DNA of 64,000 nt, from NCBI RefSeq assembly GCF_015351475.1, contig NZ_JADKPR010000008.1, positions 121,982-185,981 of the forward strand, given 5' to 3'. This document shows, in pieces, positions 43,863 through 54,182 of the stretch; positions within the stretch are counted from its first letter, which is position 1; each line of letters starts with the position of its first letter. The translations under genes and the position numbers were made by a program. The notes under the pieces are model-generated. The model ran no database searches, had not been told where the DNA came from, and was given only the letters and a program-made list of their open reading frames with translations. This DNA is from Flavobacterium sp. HJJ. GTDB lineage: Bacteria; Bacteroidota; Bacteroidia; Flavobacteriales; Flavobacteriaceae.

Positions 43863-45389
43863 TTAATGTTTAAAATGACGTGTTCCAGTAAATACCATCG
43901 CAAGATCATTTTCATTGCAATAGTTAATACTCAATTCGTCTTTGATTGATCCTCCCGGCTGAATTACTGCTGTTACTCCAGCTTCTTTTGCAAGCTGAAC
44001 ACAATCCGGGAAAGGGAAGAATGCATCACTGGCCATAGAAGCACCTTCTAGGCTAAACCCAAAAGATTTTGCTTTTTCAACAGCCTGCATCAAAGCATCA
44101 ACTCTTGATGTCTGTCCGGTTCCTGAAGAAATTAAAGTTCCGTTTTTGGCAAAAACAATTGTGTTTGATTTAGTATTCTTACACACTTTAGAAGCAAAAA
44201 TTAAGTCTTCAATTTCCTGTTCTGTCGGTGCTTTTACAGTAACGGTTTTTAAGTCCGCTTTAGTATCTGTGATATTATTTCTTTCTTGAATTAACAATCC
44301 ATTCAAGCAGGTTCTCACCTGTTTTTGAGGCAGTTCCACTTCATTCTGAATCAATATAATTCTATTTTTCTTTTCCTGTAAAACAGCAATAGCTTCTGCC
44401 TCATAAGACGGAGCAATTACAACTTCACAGAATAACTTATTGATTTCATTGGCAGCTGCCAAATCAATTGTTGCATTAGCAATCAAAACTCCTCCAAAAG
44501 CAGAAGTCGGATCACAGGCCAAAGCAACATTATAAGCTTCGCTAATAGTTTCTCTTGTCGCCAATCCGCAGGCATTATTATGCTTCAAAATAGCAAATGT
44601 TGGTCCGTCATTCTTGAATTCGTTAATTAAATTCACTGCAGCATCAACATCAAGTAAGTTATTATATGACAATTCTTTTCCATGAACTTTAGTAAACATT
44701 GCATCAAAATCGCCAAAGAAGAATCCTTTTTGGTGCGGATTTTCACCATATCTTAATACTTGTCCGTTTTCTATGCTTGCTTTATAGATTGTTTCATCAG
44801 TATTGAAATAGTTAAAAATTGCTCCATCGTAATGTGAAGAAACATGAAATGCTTTAGTAGCTAATAATTTTCTGTCTGCCAATGTTGTAGCACCGTTTTG
44901 AGCAGAAATCATATCCAAAAACAAACCGTATTGATCCATAGAAGGAACAATTACAGTATCTTTAAAGTTTTTTGCAGCAGCACGAATTAATGAAATACCG
45001 CCAATATCTATTTTTTCGATTATATCTTCTTCACTTGCTCCAGAAGCAACTGTTTTTTCAAATGGGTACAAATCAACAATTACCAAATCAATCTGAGGAA
45101 TATCATATTCCTTCATTTGCTGCACATCGCTTTCATTGTCCTGACGATTTAGAATACCTCCAAAAACTTTTGGGTGCAAAGTTTTCACACGTCCGCCAAG
45201 AATAGATGGGTAAGATGTAACATCTTCAACAGGTATTACAGGAATGCCTAAATTTTTAATAAATTCTTCCGTGCCTCCTGTAGAATAAAAAGTCACATTT
45301 TGTTCGTGTAATTTTCTAACAATTGGCTCAAGACCATCTTTTGAAAAGACTGAAATTAATGCAGATTGGATTGTTTTTGCTGTGTTCAT
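43863..45389 (-). CDS. purH: Bifunctional AICAR transformylase / IMP cyclohydrolase
   Basis: The 508-residue protein has an N-terminal MGS-like cyclohydrolase domain (ALISVFSKDGLEPIVRKL, STGGTEEFI, to about 145) and the AICAR formyltransferase domain (RYGENPHQKG near 213, KHNNACGLA near 267). It performs the last two steps of IMP synthesis. A TATTTTTG -7 element lies at 45413-45420. Confidence 0.97.
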   Translation of the reverse strand: MNTAKTIQSALISVFSKDGLEPIVRKLHEQNVTFYSTGGTEEFIKNLGIPVIPVEDVTSYPSILGGRVKTLHPKVFGGILNRQDNESDVQQMKEYDIPQIDLVIVDLYPFEKTVASGASEEDIIEKIDIGGISLIRAAAKNFKDTVIVPSMDQYGLFLDMISAQNGATTLADRKLLATKAFHVSSHYDGAIFNYFNTDETIYKASIENGQVLRYGENPHQKGFFFGDFDAMFTKVHGKELSYNNLLDVDAAVNLINEFKNDGPTFAILKHNNACGLATRETISEAYNVALACDPTSAFGGVLIANATIDLAAANEINKLFCEVVIAPSYEAEAIAVLQEKKNRIILIQNEVELPQKQVRTCLNGLLIQERNNITDTKADLKTVTVKAPTEQEIEDLIFASKVCKNTKSNTIVFAKNGTLISSGTGQTSRVDALMQAVEKAKSFGFSLEGASMASDAFFPFPDCVQLAKEAGVTAVIQPGGSIKDELSINYCNENDLAMVFTGTRHFKH

Positions 45390-45412
45390 TTAGTAGTTAT
45401 AATTTTAAAGTG

Positions 45413-45420
45413 CAAAAATA
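45413..45420 (-). promoter_or_regulatory. purH promoter -7 element
   Basis: TATTTTTG on the minus strand fully matches TAnnTTTG, 24 nt upstream of the purH start codon. Confidence 0.5.
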
Positions 45421-45633
45421 GTTTTTTTTGATAATATAATTCAATAAAAAAGATGTAACAATCTCTTAAAATATCATACCTATTGTTAAATGTATTTTTT
45501 TAGGTTTTTGAAACCGCCGGGACGAAATTTCTTCTTGTTAAAATACAAAAAACAGTTCCTGGCGATGTAATTTTAAATACTTTTCAAAAGAAATAAAAAG
45601 ATAGAACTTTACAGTAATACAAATTTTAAAAAT

Positions 45634-46881
45634 ATGCTAGTTTACTTACGGTTATTAAAAGAAAGTTTCGGTTTTGCCATGAATGCACTGCGGAGCAATA
45701 AATTAAGAACATTTCTTTCTTTATTAGGGGTAACCATTGGAATATTTTCAATAATAGCAGTACTTGCTGCAGTTGATTCTTTGGATAAAAAAATCTCAAA
45801 AGATCTGAGCAGCATGGACAAAAACACAATTTATTTATTAAAATTCCCTTTTGGCCCATCTGACATCCCGCAGTGGAAAAGAGAGCAGTTTCCTAATGTA
45901 AAATATTCCGAATACATTTATCTGAAAGATGCAATGACACATACTGATGAATTGGGATACCGCATATTTACCAGAAGCGAATCAATAAAATACGGCTCAA
46001 ACATTGTAAGTGCTGTACAGATACTGCCAGTTTCACATGAATTTATTGACATAGAAGGACTAAAATTTGAAGAAGGAAGATTTTATAATGAGTCCGAAGC
46101 AAATTCTGGAGCTGCAGTCATTGTTTTAGGAGACGATATTGCAAAATCACTTTTTGAAGATACTGAAGCAATTGGAAAAAACGTAAGATTATACGGCCAG
46201 CGGTTTACCGTTATTGGAGTGTTAAAAAAAGAAGGATCTACATTTGGAGGAAGTAATGACTCCGCAGCTTACATCCCTGTTAATTTTGTCCGAAAACTGT
46301 ATGGCGACAACAATCCTAATTTAACGAATGTGATCATATTCAAACCAGAAAAAGGAGTGGACATAGAAGAATACAAAGGTGAAATTTCTCAAAAACTTCG
46401 AAATTTCAGAGGATTGAAAGCGGGAGAAATTGATGATTTTTTCATTAATGTTTTTGCTGGTTTTTTGGATTTTATAGATGAGATTTTAGGCTCACTCCGT
46501 ATAGGAGGAATTTTTATAAGTTTCTTTTCTTTCTTAGTAGGCGGTTTTGGCGTTGCCAATATTATGTTTGTTTCTGTAAAAGAACGCACCAATTTAATAG
46601 GAATCCAGAAATCATTAGGCGCTAAGAACCGATTCATTTTATTCCAGTTTTTATTCGAAGCTATTATTCTTTGCGTAATTGGCGGATTAATAGGTCTTTT
46701 CATGGTCTGGATTGTATCTATAGTTCTTACCAAGGCATTAGATTTTGAATTCATCCTAAGCTTCTGGAACATACTGATAGGTTCGGGACTATCAATTATT
46801 GTAGGAGTTGTGTCCGGGATTATCCCAGCGATTGCAGCTTCTAAGCTAGATCCAGTAGAAGCTATCAGGACTGGAATGTAA
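45634..46881 (+). CDS. ABC transporter permease, MacB/FtsX family
   Basis: The 415-residue protein has the MacB layout: one N-terminal helix (TFLSLLGVTIGIFSIIAVLAAV), a periplasmic MacB-PCD-like domain to about residue 280, then three helices in an FtsX domain with GVANIMFVSVKERTNLIGIQKSLGA. No ATPase gene is adjacent, so its partner is elsewhere. Cargo is unknown; such proteins export macrolides, lipoproteins or peptides, or act as mechanotransmitters. Confidence 0.88.
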   Translation: MLVYLRLLKESFGFAMNALRSNKLRTFLSLLGVTIGIFSIIAVLAAVDSLDKKISKDLSSMDKNTIYLLKFPFGPSDIPQWKREQFPNVKYSEYIYLKDAMTHTDELGYRIFTRSESIKYGSNIVSAVQILPVSHEFIDIEGLKFEEGRFYNESEANSGAAVIVLGDDIAKSLFEDTEAIGKNVRLYGQRFTVIGVLKKEGSTFGGSNDSAAYIPVNFVRKLYGDNNPNLTNVIIFKPEKGVDIEEYKGEISQKLRNFRGLKAGEIDDFFINVFAGFLDFIDEILGSLRIGGIFISFFSFLVGGFGVANIMFVSVKERTNLIGIQKSLGAKNRFILFQFLFEAIILCVIGGLIGLFMVWIVSIVLTKALDFEFILSFWNILIGSGLSIIVGVVSGIIPAIAASKLDPVEAIRTGM

Positions 46882-46987
46882 AATTATTCTCATTCATTAT
46901 ATTATTGTTATTTAAGTGTAAATTTGGAGAGCGATGAATATTTAGTTAGTTTTGGATATAGAATCCAATTAATTAAATTTTTTATAA

Positions 46988-47869
46988 ATGAGCTTTATTT
47001 TAAAAAATGTAGATATAGTTGACTCTATTAGTAGAGAGGATTTTAAAAAAAACTATTTAAACAAAAAGAAACCTCTAATCATAAAAGGTCTGACAAAAGA
47101 TTGGCCAGCCCGAGATAAATGGTCAATCGATTATTTCAAAGAAATAGCTGGAGATATTGAAGTGAAACTTGTGGACAATTCCAAGGCTCATCCTGCCAAA
47201 ATAATCAATGCATCGATTGCCAGCATGAAATTTGGCGAATATTTGGATTTAATTAAAAGAGAGCCTACAGATCTGCGTATATTTTTCTTTAATCTTTTCA
47301 AGCACATACCAGAATTAGTCAATGATGTAAAAGTTCCCAAGGATTTAATGGGAGGTTTTATAGAAAGTATGCCGGCCATGTTTTTTGGAGGATCCAAAGC
47401 CATTACTTTTTTACATTACGATATTGATCTGCCTCATCTTTTTCACACACATTTTGGAGGCCGAAAACATATTATACTATTCGATTATAAGTGGAAAAAA
47501 CGACTTTATTGTATCCCCAATACTACTTATGCCTTAGAAGATTATGATGTTGCCAATCCGGATTTTGAAAAATTCCCAGCCCTAAAAGGAGTTGAAGGTT
47601 ATGAGGTTTTTCTGGAACATGGCGATACTTTATTTATGCCGACTGGAATGTGGCACTGGATGCGCTATATTGACGGCTCTTTCTCCTTGACGCTTCGTGC
47701 TTGGGACCAATCAATTACCAGAAAAGCCGCCAGTGTCTGGAGCTTATTCATGCATGGTGCTGTTGATAGTGCTATAAAAGTAATTTTCAGTGAACGATAT
47801 GCCAAATGGCGTAAAAAATTAGCTTTTAAAATTGCCGAAAAAGAATTAAACAAGAACAGACCGAAATAA
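46988..47869 (+). CDS. Cupin-like (JmjC-fold) protein
   Basis: The 293-residue protein resembles the cupin_8/JmjC hydroxylase family. The N-terminal KPLIIKGLTKDWPARDKWS segment is typical. H143 and D145 in LHYDID and H223 in GMWHWM could form the iron facial triad, and THFGGRKHIILF supplies a candidate 2-oxoglutarate Lys/Arg. Such enzymes hydroxylate proteins or small molecules. Substrate unknown. It is transcribed in the same direction as the ABC permease, 106 bp downstream. Confidence 0.78.
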   Translation: MSFILKNVDIVDSISREDFKKNYLNKKKPLIIKGLTKDWPARDKWSIDYFKEIAGDIEVKLVDNSKAHPAKIINASIASMKFGEYLDLIKREPTDLRIFFFNLFKHIPELVNDVKVPKDLMGGFIESMPAMFFGGSKAITFLHYDIDLPHLFHTHFGGRKHIILFDYKWKKRLYCIPNTTYALEDYDVANPDFEKFPALKGVEGYEVFLEHGDTLFMPTGMWHWMRYIDGSFSLTLRAWDQSITRKAASVWSLFMHGAVDSAIKVIFSERYAKWRKKLAFKIAEKELNKNRPK

Positions 47870-47908
47870 GCTTCAAAGTCTTTGAATTTCTAAGTTTCTG
47901 AGATTTTA

Positions 47909-48493
47909 TTATTTTGGAAATTTGATTTTTGTCTTGTCCCATTGAATGCTTCCTGAATAATAAGTCTTATTGTTTCTCTTATAAAAAATAACAGTATCTT
48001 CTTCTTGTGTTGTCCGTCTAATAGCTATAAAATCACGATCTTTTTTGAAAATTTTTAAAGCTTTATATAAATCAAAAAAGATTTCAGAATCTATTGTATC
48101 AGAATTTGACGCAATAAAAGTTGCATTTCTAAAGTCATCGTTATAATTCAACTTTATAAAATCAAAAATATTTTTATTTGAAATTTCAATTAAATCTCGA
48201 GGATTTAAATCCGCAAAATAAGGAATTGTATCTGCTGTCACTGTTCCGCAAACAAATCCTACCCCTTTGTTTTTCATATAATATGCTGTAGTATCAGAAT
48301 TAATGATAAATGTATCTGTTCCATAAAACAACCAACCAGGAATAGGCGGAGGAGGAGGAATTATATAATTACCTTTAATTCTCTCTTTATTCTCTTTAGA
48401 GATTATATAAGAAATGTTTTTCTGTTCGCTTTCTTCCTTTTTACAATTAAAAAAAAGCAAACAAATCAGTAAAACAGTAAAAATTCTCGCCAT
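47909..48493 (-). CDS. Hypothetical lipoprotein
   Basis: I do not recognise a family. The 194-residue protein has a lipoprotein signal peptide with Cys17 in LLFFNCKKE, followed by a charged linker, a proline run (IPPPPPIPGW) and an alternating hydrophobic/charged region without obvious motifs. It lies downstream of the accD-side terminator and is likely a single-gene unit. Confidence 0.65.
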   Translation of the reverse strand: MARIFTVLLICLLFFNCKKEESEQKNISYIISKENKERIKGNYIIPPPPPIPGWLFYGTDTFIINSDTTAYYMKNKGVGFVCGTVTADTIPYFADLNPRDLIEISNKNIFDFIKLNYNDDFRNATFIASNSDTIDSEIFFDLYKALKIFKKDRDFIAIRRTTQEEDTVIFYKRNNKTYYSGSIQWDKTKIKFPK

Positions 48494-48523
48494 AAACTAA
48501 ATGATTTAAAATAAAGATGTAAA

Positions 48524-48555
48524 AAAAACCCAAGAAAAATTTTCTTGGGTTTTTG
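48524..48555 (-). terminator. accD terminator
   Basis: AAAAACCCAAGAAAA and TTTTCTTGGGTTTTT form a near-perfect long stem with T-runs, just after the accD stop. Confidence 0.82.
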
Positions 48556-48575
48556 TGTTTTAGAAAACTCGTAAA

Positions 48576-49430
48576 TTATCTAATAGGATTGTTTTGAATC
48601 AAATCAAGATATAAATTGATCTTATCTTTCAATTCTTTTCTTGGTGTTATAAAATCTAAGAAACCATGTTCAAGAAGAAACTCAGCAGTTTGAAATCCTT
48701 CTGGTAAATCTTTACCAGTAGTATCTCTTACTACACGCGGACCCGCAAAACCAATTAAGGCTCCTGGTTCAGAAATATTGATATCTCCCAGCATTGCATA
48801 TGAAGCTGTTGTCCCTCCAGTTGTTGGATCAGTACAAAGTGAAATATACGGTAATTTAGCTTCGGCCAGCTGTGCCAACTTTACAGATGTTTTTGCTAAC
48901 TGCATCAAAGAATATGCCGCTTCCATCATTCTGGCTCCACCTGATTTAGAAATCATCACAAAAGGAAGTCTGTTTTTGATTGCATGATCAATTCCTCTTG
49001 CAATTTTTTCTCCAACAACTGCTCCCATAGACCCGCCAATGAAGGCAAAATCCATACAGCAGATTACAACTTCTTTTCCTTTGGATTTTCCAACTCCGGT
49101 ACGCACAGCGTCTTTTAGCTGGGTTTTGTCCATCACCTCTTTTAATCTTTCTGAATATTTTTTGGTGTCAACAAAATGCAATGGATCTTTGGAAGTCATA
49201 TTTTTGTCTAATTCAACAAACTCATTGTTGTCAAATAAAATATCAAAATAGGCTTCACTCCCAATTCTAACATGAAAACCATCTTCGGGACTTACAAATA
49301 GATTACGTGCTAATTCTTCAGCATCAATAATTTTCCCTGTAGGTGATTTGTACCAAAGCCCTTTTGGGATATCCATTTTGTCTTCAGTCGCCGTAGTGAT
49401 TCCTTTTTCTTTTCTTTTAAACCAAGCCAT
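48576..49430 (-). CDS. accD: Acetyl-CoA carboxylase carboxyltransferase beta subunit lacking zinc-finger cysteines
   Basis: The 284-residue protein matches AccD from the conserved start [11 protein letters not shown] through the crotonase-like core ([45 protein letters not shown]). In typical AccD an N-terminal Cys4 zinc ribbon reads KCPxCGK and VCPECG. Here the equivalent stretches are KSPTGK (residues 28-33) and VSPEDG (46-51), so all four ligands are gone. It transfers the carboxyl group from biotin-BCCP to acetyl-CoA with AccA. The rest of the protein is intact, so it is probably active. Confidence 0.93.
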   Translation of the reverse strand: MAWFKRKEKGITTATEDKMDIPKGLWYKSPTGKIIDAEELARNLFVSPEDGFHVRIGSEAYFDILFDNNEFVELDKNMTSKDPLHFVDTKKYSERLKEVMDKTQLKDAVRTGVGKSKGKEVVICCMDFAFIGGSMGAVVGEKIARGIDHAIKNRLPFVMISKSGGARMMEAAYSLMQLAKTSVKLAQLAEAKLPYISLCTDPTTGGTTASYAMLGDINISEPGALIGFAGPRVVRDTTGKDLPEGFQTAEFLLEHGFLDFITPRKELKDKINLYLDLIQNNPIR

Positions 49431-49510
49431 TTTTTTTGTAATTATGAATTATAAATTATGAATTATGAGTTGGACCCATAATTCATAATTGGTAATTTGA
49501 AATTTGAAAT

Positions 49511-50578
49511 TTACAATGTATTCACATTGTTCAGGTCAGCAAAAGCCTGCTCAAGTCTTGCTGTGAAAGTTACTTCACCTTCACGAAGCCATTTTCTTGG
49601 ATCGTAGAATTTTTTGTTTGGAGCATCTGCACCAGTTGGGTTTCCAATTTGAGTTTTTAAGTAATCAATATTGTTCACCATAAAATCACGGATACCTTCA
49701 GTAAATGCAAACTGCAAATCAGTATCGATATTCATTTTTATAACGCCATAGCTGATTCCTTCTCTGATTTCTTCTAGTGTAGAACCAGATCCTCCGTGGA
49801 AAACAAAATCAACTGGGTTTGAACCTGTTTTGAATTTATCCTGAACGTAATCTTGAGAATTTTTCAAGATTTTTGGAGTTAATTTTACGTTTCCTGGTTT
49901 GTAAACTCCGTGAACATTTCCAAAAGCTGCTGCAATTGTAAATCTTGGACTCACTTTTGATAATTCTTCGTAAGCATATGCTACTTCTTCTGGCTGTGTG
50001 TATAATTTTGAACTGTCAACATCAGAATTGTCAACACCGTCTTCTTCACCACCTGTAATTCCAAGTTCGATTTCAAGTGTCATTCCCATTTTGCTCATTC
50101 TCTCTAAATATCCTTTACAGATTTCGATGTTCTCTTCGATAGGCTCTTCAGATAAATCAATCATGTGTGAAGAGAATAAAGGTTTACCAGTAGCTGCAAA
50201 ATGTGCTTCTGAAGCGTCTAATAACCCATCAATCCATGGTAATAATTTTTTTGCACAATGGTCAGTATGCAAAATAACAGTTGCACCGTAAGCTTCTGCC
50301 AATGTATGTATGTGTTTTGCTCCAGCAATACCACCTGCAATAGCTGCTTTTTCACCAGCATTAGAAAGTCCTTTTCCTGCATTGAATTGCGCACCTCCAT
50401 TTGAAAATTGAATAATAACTGGGGCATTTAGTTTTGCAGCAGTTTCCAGTACTCCATTAATTGTGTCAGATCCTATAACATTTACTGCAGGAAGGGCAAA
50501 GCCTTTTTCTTTTGCATATCTAAATATTTCCTGAACTTGGTCTCCTGTAGCTACTCCGGGTTTAATATTGTGTGCCAT
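49511..50578 (-). CDS. fbaA: Class II fructose-1,6-bisphosphate aldolase
   Basis: The 355-residue zinc aldolase shows HTDHCAKKLLPWIDG with the metal ligand histidines near 109-115, GGEEDGVDNS near 180, FVFHGGSGS near 265 and NIDTDLQFAF near 287. It splits fructose 1,6-bisphosphate in glycolysis. It lies upstream of accD on the same strand with an 80-bp gap of AATTATGAATT-type word repeats. Confidence 0.95.
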   Translation of the reverse strand: MAHNIKPGVATGDQVQEIFRYAKEKGFALPAVNVIGSDTINGVLETAAKLNAPVIIQFSNGGAQFNAGKGLSNAGEKAAIAGGIAGAKHIHTLAEAYGATVILHTDHCAKKLLPWIDGLLDASEAHFAATGKPLFSSHMIDLSEEPIEENIEICKGYLERMSKMGMTLEIELGITGGEEDGVDNSDVDSSKLYTQPEEVAYAYEELSKVSPRFTIAAAFGNVHGVYKPGNVKLTPKILKNSQDYVQDKFKTGSNPVDFVFHGGSGSTLEEIREGISYGVIKMNIDTDLQFAFTEGIRDFMVNNIDYLKTQIGNPTGADAPNKKFYDPRKWLREGEVTFTARLEQAFADLNNVNTL

Positions 50579-50647
50579 TGTAATTTTCTTTTAATTGTTT
50601 TTTTAGTTTTTAGATTATAATTTGCAAAAATAAGAATTAATTAGCAC

Positions 50648-53272
50648 TTAAAAAGGGTAATTGATACCAAAATTAAATACAGAATTTGCAAAATTATATT
50701 GTGTAAACCATCTTTCCCCAGTTTCCTTGGCTGGATTGTAGGTTTTAAATCCTAAATCTATCCTAACAACGAAGAAACTCACATCATATCGGAGACCAAA
50801 TCCTGTTCCTACAGCGATTTCGCTCAAGTCTTTTACACTGCTAAACTTTGCCGCTTCATATGTAACTGCATCCAAAACGTTCCAAATATTCCCCGCATCT
50901 GCAAAAAAAGCTCCTCCCCATTTGCCAGCAATTGGAAAACGATATTCGCTGCTAAAAGCAATTTTCATGTTGGCTTCATTAAAATCATTAGAAAAGGAAC
51001 TACTCCCTGGTCCAAGATTGTAAGGCTGCCATGCTCTGTTGTCATTTGATCCTCCTGCAAAGTAACTTTTTGTAAACGGGATTGTATTTGAGTTCCCGTA
51101 TGGGATAGCAATTCCAAAAAAACTGCGCATGGCAAAGATGCCCGTTTTACCAACACTCCAATGTTTTATGAAATCAAATTCCGTTTTTATATACTCAGAA
51201 TATTCTAAATTAAAAAGCTCATAATTTCCGTTCTGGTTTTTAGGAATATTTCCAATTGCAGATATTGCTGACAATATAGTACCCGCAGATTCTATTTTTG
51301 TTCTGAAAGTATAAAAATCATTGTCCTGCAAATCCTTTCGGCTTGTTTTTGTAAAATTAAAATTAGTTGCCAGTATAAAATCATTATCAGTAAGTCTTAC
51401 TCGCTGCTGTTCAATACTGTTTACATTTTGAAATTCAGTATCATTTGGTGTCAGCGCTGTCTTGAGTGTTAAAACATCATTTGTAAAACCTGTTGTTCCA
51501 TTCTCTATAATTAAATTGCCGCTGGTGTCCACATTGAGCGGATTTACATTATAGGTTTTTCCAATACTATTTATAGCATCATAAGAACTGGTATAAACAT
51601 GAAAATAATTACTAGGATTCAGATTGCGGACAAACTGAAAATTTAAAAGATCCAAACGCGTGGTTGTATTTTTTTTTGGAGTCCAATTGTACGAAAAAGA
51701 TCCTGTAAAGTTTTCCTTGTCCAGTCCAATATTGGTTTGTTTGGAAAGCCCCAGACTAATCACTGTAGAAGGAATCATGCTTTTTGGGATTATTTTTTCG
51801 GTTTTGACTGGAAATAACACCCGAGGGAAATTCAATTTTGCATCTACACCATATTCAGACACATTAAAAAAACTATCATTAGAATTAGCAATATCGTTTG
51901 ATGCTCCAATATTACCTCTAGCCGAAAGTTCTAATGTTTCGGCGCCATTAAATACATTCCGCACTGTCTCTGTAATACTTCCTGTAATACCAAAATCTTC
52001 AATATTAGAATGTGTAAAATCTAAAGTATAGCCAAAGCTGAATTTTTTTCGGGGAGTTAAATAAACTTTAGCAATCAAAGACTGTGCTGTTATATCTTTT
52101 TTATCAATTTCATATTGGATAACTGGATAATTAAAGGTTTTTAAATTATTCAAATATCTGGTAGACAAAACAGTTTTGGTATCAGTAAACACATCTCCTT
52201 TGGTGATAAATATAGCATCGGTTATGGCGTGCGGCGTATACTTTATTTTTTCAAAACCGTATAAAGTCATATTATTATATGTCACACTATCCTTAACAGC
52301 TTTATTGTGATTTGCTGTCGAGTAGTCTGTGAAAATTTTAATTCCGCTGATTTTGTATATTTTAAAGGGCTCCGTTTTCGTCGAATCGTTTTCTTGGTAC
52401 GAATAATTTTCAACATTTAAAACCACTGTTGCTTTGTTTTTTTTATTGATAGTATCTATATCGAAATTGATATAATTGGGCTGAAAACGATAAGCTCCAT
52501 GATTTCTAAAATAAGTACTGATATAATTTTTTTCATTTTCAAAATCTTCAGTTTTGTATTGATTTCCAGGAATCAATGCCGATTTTACACCTTGATAAAG
52601 TGAATCTAAAGCAGGCGTTTTTATTTTGGTCTTTACAGAATCAATAAAATAAGGATTTCCAGTAGCCAAATAGTACTTTATCTGAGCTTTTTTAGGAGTC
52701 AGAGAATCTAGTTTGTATGACGCTTTAATATCAAAATAACCGTTATTAAAATAATAACTTTTGAGCCTTGTAAGTGATTTTATAGCTTTTAAAGTATCTG
52801 CTATTACTGGTGCTTCTCCCGTTTCTTTTAAAAAATTGTGAATCCCAAGATACCAAAACGAATGTCGAAGTCCCTCAATCTGTTTTACCGAAAGCCATTT
52901 AACCTCTCTGTCGTATTTTTTTTTATTATTTAAATATTTCAGATTAAAAGTAGAATCAGGATTAGGATTTGCCAGATTGTAGATGTTCAGCAGCATTCGA
53001 TATCCTAATATATCACTGTTAGGCTGCTGATATAACTGATCATAAATAGTCTGGTTTTTGAGTAATTTATCATTCTCAAAAATTTCGTTTTTTACAAGGA
53101 GCTGTTTTCTGGCAGGAACTCTTTTTTCTGAATTACAAGCATAGAAAAAAACACTAATTAGAATAAATGCTGCTATTTTTGCCACATTCTTTTTCTCCTT
53201 AAAAAGTATAGACCGCCTTACATCTTTGGCAAAACTATTTTTTATTTTAAAGAAAAAAAAACATTTATTCAT
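50648..53272 (-). CDS. BamA/TamA-family outer-membrane barrel protein
   Basis: The 874-residue frame holds a lipoprotein-type signal (IAAFILISVFFYACNSEKR), POTRA-like segments between about 150 and 420, and a C-terminal 16-strand-type barrel ending in NFGINYPF with terminal Phe. The only ATG is at 53272. A GTG at 53183-53185, preceded by AAGGAG (53195-53200), would remove 29 residues and give a more normal signal peptide, so the true start may be there. The family inserts or assembles outer-membrane proteins. It is not the main BamA (too few POTRA repeats); TamA-like is the best description. Confidence 0.82.
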   Translation of the reverse strand: MNKCFFFFKIKNSFAKDVRRSILFKEKKNVAKIAAFILISVFFYACNSEKRVPARKQLLVKNEIFENDKLLKNQTIYDQLYQQPNSDILGYRMLLNIYNLANPNPDSTFNLKYLNNKKKYDREVKWLSVKQIEGLRHSFWYLGIHNFLKETGEAPVIADTLKAIKSLTRLKSYYFNNGYFDIKASYKLDSLTPKKAQIKYYLATGNPYFIDSVKTKIKTPALDSLYQGVKSALIPGNQYKTEDFENEKNYISTYFRNHGAYRFQPNYINFDIDTINKKNKATVVLNVENYSYQENDSTKTEPFKIYKISGIKIFTDYSTANHNKAVKDSVTYNNMTLYGFEKIKYTPHAITDAIFITKGDVFTDTKTVLSTRYLNNLKTFNYPVIQYEIDKKDITAQSLIAKVYLTPRKKFSFGYTLDFTHSNIEDFGITGSITETVRNVFNGAETLELSARGNIGASNDIANSNDSFFNVSEYGVDAKLNFPRVLFPVKTEKIIPKSMIPSTVISLGLSKQTNIGLDKENFTGSFSYNWTPKKNTTTRLDLLNFQFVRNLNPSNYFHVYTSSYDAINSIGKTYNVNPLNVDTSGNLIIENGTTGFTNDVLTLKTALTPNDTEFQNVNSIEQQRVRLTDNDFILATNFNFTKTSRKDLQDNDFYTFRTKIESAGTILSAISAIGNIPKNQNGNYELFNLEYSEYIKTEFDFIKHWSVGKTGIFAMRSFFGIAIPYGNSNTIPFTKSYFAGGSNDNRAWQPYNLGPGSSSFSNDFNEANMKIAFSSEYRFPIAGKWGGAFFADAGNIWNVLDAVTYEAAKFSSVKDLSEIAVGTGFGLRYDVSFFVVRIDLGFKTYNPAKETGERWFTQYNFANSVFNFGINYPF

Positions 53273-53318
53273 GTGGGAATTCGTGTTATAGTATATTTAA
53301 TTCAAAAATACATCTTTT

Positions 53319-54053
53319 ATGCTTAGTAAAAACCAAATAAAACTTATATCTAGTCTGCAGCAAAAAAAATATCGTTTTGCTAATCAGCTGTTTTTTGCTG
53401 AGGGTGTAAAAGTAATTCAAGAATTAGTAAAATCAAATTTTGAACTGGAACATCTTTACACAATCAAAGAAGATTTCAAAGAAATTTCTTCTCACAGCAA
53501 GACACTCATCTCTGAAAATGAACTGAACAAAATAAGCGCCTTAACTACTCCAAATACGTGTTTGGCAGTGTTCAAAATTCCTGTTGAAAACAAAATAACT
53601 GAATCCGGACTCGTGCTTGCTCTAGACTCTGTCCGTGACCCTGGCAATATGGGAACGATTCTTAGGCTGTGCGATTGGTTTGGAATTCAGCAGTTAGTGT
53701 GTTCAAAAGAAACAGTTGATATTTATAACCCAAAAGTAGTTCAGGCAACTATGGGCTCAATTACTAGAGTAAACGTTAATTATGTCGATTTAGTTTCTTT
53801 TCTTGAAAAAACTAAACTGCCTGTCTTTGGAACCTTTATGGACAGTGAAAATATTTACACAACAGCTTTACCTCAGGAAGGTATTATTGTTATGGGAAAT
53901 GAAGCAAACGGCATCTCTGAAAGCATAGAAAAACTGATTGCAAAAAGAATCACCATTCCTCGTTTTGGAGAACTCCAAATCACCGAAAGTTTGAATGTAG
54001 CTACAGCAACTGCCATTATTTTAAGCGAATTCAGGAGACAGGGTTTGAATTAA
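53319..54053 (+). CDS. TrmH/SpoU-family RNA 2'-O-methyltransferase
   Basis: The 244-residue protein has an N-terminal substrate-binding domain and a SPOUT methylase domain with LDSVRDPGNMGTILR near 109, VMGNEANGIS near 190 and LNVATATAIILSEFRR at the end. These three motifs form the trefoil knot. It probably methylates a ribose in 23S rRNA. It is divergent from the BamA-like gene. Confidence 0.9.
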   Translation: MLSKNQIKLISSLQQKKYRFANQLFFAEGVKVIQELVKSNFELEHLYTIKEDFKEISSHSKTLISENELNKISALTTPNTCLAVFKIPVENKITESGLVLALDSVRDPGNMGTILRLCDWFGIQQLVCSKETVDIYNPKVVQATMGSITRVNVNYVDLVSFLEKTKLPVFGTFMDSENIYTTALPQEGIIVMGNEANGISESIEKLIAKRITIPRFGELQITESLNVATATAIILSEFRRQGLN

Positions 54054-54182
54054 AATTTCCAGTCTGGTTCGGTAATAATTATAAATAAATGCAGAAATAC
54101 CCAATGCTTATCTTTAGCCCTGATTTCTCAATTACTAAAAAAGCTTTTTCTGTTACTCAAAAAAACAATAATTGAATTGATC

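Noticed and set aside
46389..46772. 127-codon open frame antisense to the ABC permease
   Set aside because: It mirrors the hydrophobic FtsX domain codons and has no start context or homology pattern of its own.
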